DNA of 23,378 nt, from the IMG/VR virus record IMGVR_UViG_3300014839_000145, positions 1-23,378 of that record. One strand, given 5' to 3'. The position numbers were made by a program, and so were the translations under genes. The notes beneath the pieces are model-generated. The model saw only the letters and a list, made by a program, of their open reading frames with translations. It did no database searches and had not been told where the DNA came from. Shown here in pieces: positions 20,933 to 23,378 of this stretch. This DNA is from a virus. Position 1 is the first letter of the stretch. Each line of letters begins with the position of its first letter.

Positions 20933-23378
20933 ATGTCATTTACCAACGATATGAAAGATCCTAACCAGATCGTCATGACAGACGATACTGGAAAGACTGG
21001 TACTATTTCTAAAGATGACGTAGAAGCAGCAAAGGCTCAAGGGTATCATCCCGCGACTCAAGAAGAGATTCAGGAACGTTTAAATAAAGAGAGTTACGGT
21101 GAAGGTGCTGCTAATGGCTTAGCCGCTACTGCTCTTGGTATCGCACGAGGTGCTTCATTTGGTGCTAGTGATTATCTATTAACTCGTAATCCTTTTGCTG
21201 AAGGCGGGTTATATACTCCTGGTAATGGATTGATCAATCCAGAAACAGTACAGAAACTTCAACAGTATAATCCTGGCCTTTCAATGGCCGGTGAAATAGG
21301 TGGAGCTATTATACCTAGTCTATTAGGTGGAGAAGGAGCTATTCCTGAAGAGGCGGGTAATCTTGCTAAAGGTATTGCTCGAACAAGACAAGCTCTAAAT
21401 ATAGCTGCTGCTCCAGTTAAAGCAGTTACAGCAACAGGTAGAGCTATTGAAGATGCAGTCCTTGGTCTAGGTGAAAGAACTCTAGGCGAACACGTAGCAG
21501 ATGGACTAGGAAAGAAAGCTCTAGAAACAGTAGCCAAGATGTCAGGTGCTGCTGCTGAAGGTGCTGCTTACGGTGCAGCTACTCCAGTTACAGAAGATGC
21601 TCTTGGTGAAAAGCCTCTCAATGCTGAAGCTTTAATGTCTAATGCTGGTATGGGTGCTTTGTTTGGAGCAAGTATTCCCACTTTTGCTGGTGGATTCTCT
21701 ATGGCTGCTTCTCATGTTGGAAGTAAAGCTAATGAATCCTTACAGAATCTTGGTGGACTGATTGGTAAAACACTTCAGGAAACTGGAGATTGGATTAATA
21801 AGAGCAAACTGCCAATCAAGGGAATGCTAGCAGGAGCTGCCATTGGTGGTGTAGCAGGAGCAGTCTTACCAGACCACACGGCTCTTGGTGGAGCAGTAGC
21901 CGGTGCTATCGGTGGAGGAGCTATCGAGAGTATAGCTGGCGCACAAGGTCCAGGTTTATTTTCAATGGGAGCTTCGGGAGCAGGTAGCCTTATAGGTGGT
22001 GCTGCTGGATTAGCTACTGGTATTCCTGGTGGTGCGATTGGTGGTGCTGCTATTGGAAGTGCCGCTGGGAAAACAATAGGTTCAGCAGTTGGTAGTGGAA
22101 TAGGACTTGTAAAGAAAGGACTCACTTCTCTTCATGTTCCTGGCTATTTGGCAGGAGCTGCTGCTGGTGCAGGTACAGGTGCTCTACTTGGTGCTGCTAC
22201 AGGTGGGAATGTTGGATTAGATGCATTAGCTGGAGCAGGACTAGGCGCAGGACTAGGTTATTATTCAGGAGTTAAAGGATACGCACTTCTCTCTTCTCTT
22301 TATACAGAGGGACTGGATAGAGAAACTATTGAACGAGCAGTAGGTGGCTTTAATACTCCAGAAGGTAGAGCTACTAGAAAGCTATTAAATGAAAACGATA
22401 CTGCTTTACTTGCTAGAGCTACTGATTGGAAAGATCAACTAGAATCAACTATCAATAACATGGCTGATTATAGACACGATCTTGAAACTCAGATTAATAA
22501 AGAGGTTAATAAGTCTTTTGATGCAAAATTAACTCCACAAGAAGCTGAACGTGGAGTATCGAACAATCTACCTTCAGAATTTAGCGACGAATCAATGGGA
22601 CAACCCGAAGGTGGAGTGTCTAACCAAGGATTTGCCAAGGGTCAGCCTTTTAATATTATAAACGATATCCATAATCTACAGATTCCAAGAATAGCCTCTG
22701 TGGGAACACCTGAGACTACTGAATTAGCTGAGGACTTATATCAGAAGAACGTAGGAGTAGGTATTGACTATCTGCAAGAGCTAATAGACAACTATGGAAC
22801 TAAATTAGGTTCAGCTACTCCATCAGCCAACGAATATTCTAAAGTTAAATCTTTTATTGCTGATCGTATTGCTCCAATAATTCAAAAGGGTATTCCAGAC
22901 TTAGTTAATGTGGGAGAAAAGGCATTTCTTAAGCCATTACCTGTCATTGGTGGTGCTGCTGACTGGTTATGGGATGCTGGTGGAGCTACAGATTGGGTTT
23001 GGGATGCTGTTAAAGATACAAAGATTGGAGCAAAACTAGCGGAATGGGGAGTTAAAGGCCCTCAAGATTTGTCTGGATGGATGAAGGTATGGGCTAGAAA
23101 TAACCCCTCTATTGGGGATAAGTATCAGAAACAACTAATGATTTTGATGCAAGATGCTCAAGACAAGATGGAAGGTATTGCCTCTCGCGCTTCGAATGAT
23201 GCCAATACTGCTCAGAAAGCTTGGGATAAACAAGGCTTTGACTTGAAAGATTCACCTCGACTGATGATGCTACGTGGATTAAAAGAAAATCTAGGATTAG
23301 ATTTGGATAAAGAAGACGATCTACAGCAGTTATTCGACTATGGTGGTGGTATGGGAGGCAAACTGAATGGCACAAAAA
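20933..23378 (+). CDS. Large glycine-zipper ejection-type protein (partial, 815 codons seen)
   Basis: ATG 20933 lies behind ATAAGGA, and the frame is open to the right edge without a stop. It begins MSFTNDMKDPNQIVMTDDTG, followed by SKDDVEAAKAQGYHPATQ. Residues about 298-453 form a long Gly/Ala region with repeated GG-x-x-GA and GAAAGA patterns (for example GVAGAVLPDHTALGG and GGAAIGSAAGKTIGSAVG). This region looks able to insert in or cross a membrane as stacked glycine zippers. Later come charged helices, a Trp-rich patch (DWLWDAGGATDWVWDAV, about 677-693) and a helix-rich end. The pattern fits an ejection protein that builds the trans-envelope channel, but no lysozyme or transglycosylase motif appears in the visible part. 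Confidence 0.75.
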   Translation, partial: MSFTNDMKDPNQIVMTDDTGKTGTISKDDVEAAKAQGYHPATQEEIQERLNKESYGEGAANGLAATALGIARGASFGASDYLLTRNPFAEGGLYTPGNGLINPETVQKLQQYNPGLSMAGEIGGAIIPSLLGGEGAIPEEAGNLAKGIARTRQALNIAAAPVKAVTATGRAIEDAVLGLGERTLGEHVADGLGKKALETVAKMSGAAAEGAAYGAATPVTEDALGEKPLNAEALMSNAGMGALFGASIPTFAGGFSMAASHVGSKANESLQNLGGLIGKTLQETGDWINKSKLPIKGMLAGAAIGGVAGAVLPDHTALGGAVAGAIGGGAIESIAGAQGPGLFSMGASGAGSLIGGAAGLATGIPGGAIGGAAIGSAAGKTIGSAVGSGIGLVKKGLTSLHVPGYLAGAAAGAGTGALLGAATGGNVGLDALAGAGLGAGLGYYSGVKGYALLSSLYTEGLDRETIERAVGGFNTPEGRATRKLLNENDTALLARATDWKDQLESTINNMADYRHDLETQINKEVNKSFDAKLTPQEAERGVSNNLPSEFSDESMGQPEGGVSNQGFAKGQPFNIINDIHNLQIPRIASVGTPETTELAEDLYQKNVGVGIDYLQELIDNYGTKLGSATPSANEYSKVKSFIADRIAPIIQKGIPDLVNVGEKAFLKPLPVIGGAADWLWDAGGATDWVWDAVKDTKIGAKLAEWGVKGPQDLSGWMKVWARNNPSIGDKYQKQLMILMQDAQDKMEGIASRASNDANTAQKAWDKQGFDLKDSPRLMMLRGLKENLGLDLDKEDDLQQLFDYGGGMGGKLNGTK

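Noticed and set aside
21259-22125. Long open frames on the minus strand (21259-21537 and 21775-22125)
   Set aside because: They are mirror images of the Gly/Ala-rich coding sequence opposite, where GGT/GCT codons leave few stops on the other strand. Products are Pro/Ala-rich nonsense and lack ribosome binding sites.
1-23378. tRNA genes, integrase or attachment sites, transposons
   Set aside because: No cloverleaf-like sequence, recombinase motif or terminal inverted repeats of an insertion sequence were found on reading both strands. The only mobile-type gene is the HNH endonuclease.

Overview
This window is a contiguous piece of a tailed, double-stranded DNA bacteriophage genome. It is AT-rich, gene-dense, and almost entirely transcribed left to right, with strong AGGAG-type ribosome binding sites that point to a bacterial host. 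The morphogenesis genes indicate a podovirus-like (short-tailed) virion: terminase, portal, scaffold, major capsid protein, neck adaptor, and a long propeller-type tail protein, followed directly by Gly/Ala/Gln-rich ejection-type proteins. No tape-measure, major tail tube or baseplate genes are seen. I cannot name the host or a close reference phage from sequence alone.

Layout. (1) 1-1000: the 3' end of an unidentified rightward gene, then a leftward HNH homing-type endonuclease gene whose N-terminus looks like sigma-70 region 4.2 and whose C-terminus looks like NUMOD1. (2) 1000-1215: a divergent control region with a leftward promoter bracketed by a 13-bp inverted repeat, and a rightward promoter overlapped by a dyad. 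(3) 1215-5050: small unrecognised genes, one decayed or recoded small gene (1497-1649), and a gene-poor stretch (2221-2673) with a promoter-like element and short direct repeats. (4) 4086-7282: DNA-packaging module with a candidate small terminase subunit, a GNAT acetyltransferase, and TerL. (5) 7283-12425: portal, scaffold, major capsid, decoration-type protein, and a small acidic protein, closed by a strong intrinsic terminator at 12450-12494. (6) 12507-17024: neck adaptor and a 1283-residue tail protein carrying an inserted propeller of repeated blades. (7) 17036-23378: an Ala/Gln-rich protein with a C-terminal S74-type chaperone domain, two small proteins, a 553-residue internal virion candidate, and a very long glycine-zipper protein that runs off the right edge.

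How they fit together: TerS/TerL pump DNA through the portal into a shell built from the capsid and scaffold proteins. The decoration protein stabilises the shell. The adaptor and propeller protein close the neck and tail, and the last proteins probably form the internal or ejection apparatus that carries DNA across the host envelope.

The most unusual signal is not a gene. The 7-mer TCGGCGG, usually in the context TTTCTTTTCGGCGGRTWAT, occurs 14 times on both strands, inside genes and in gaps. It is read in several different codon frames using G+C-rich codons that are otherwise uncommon here. That behaviour suggests selection on the DNA itself, and I found no known element that explains it.
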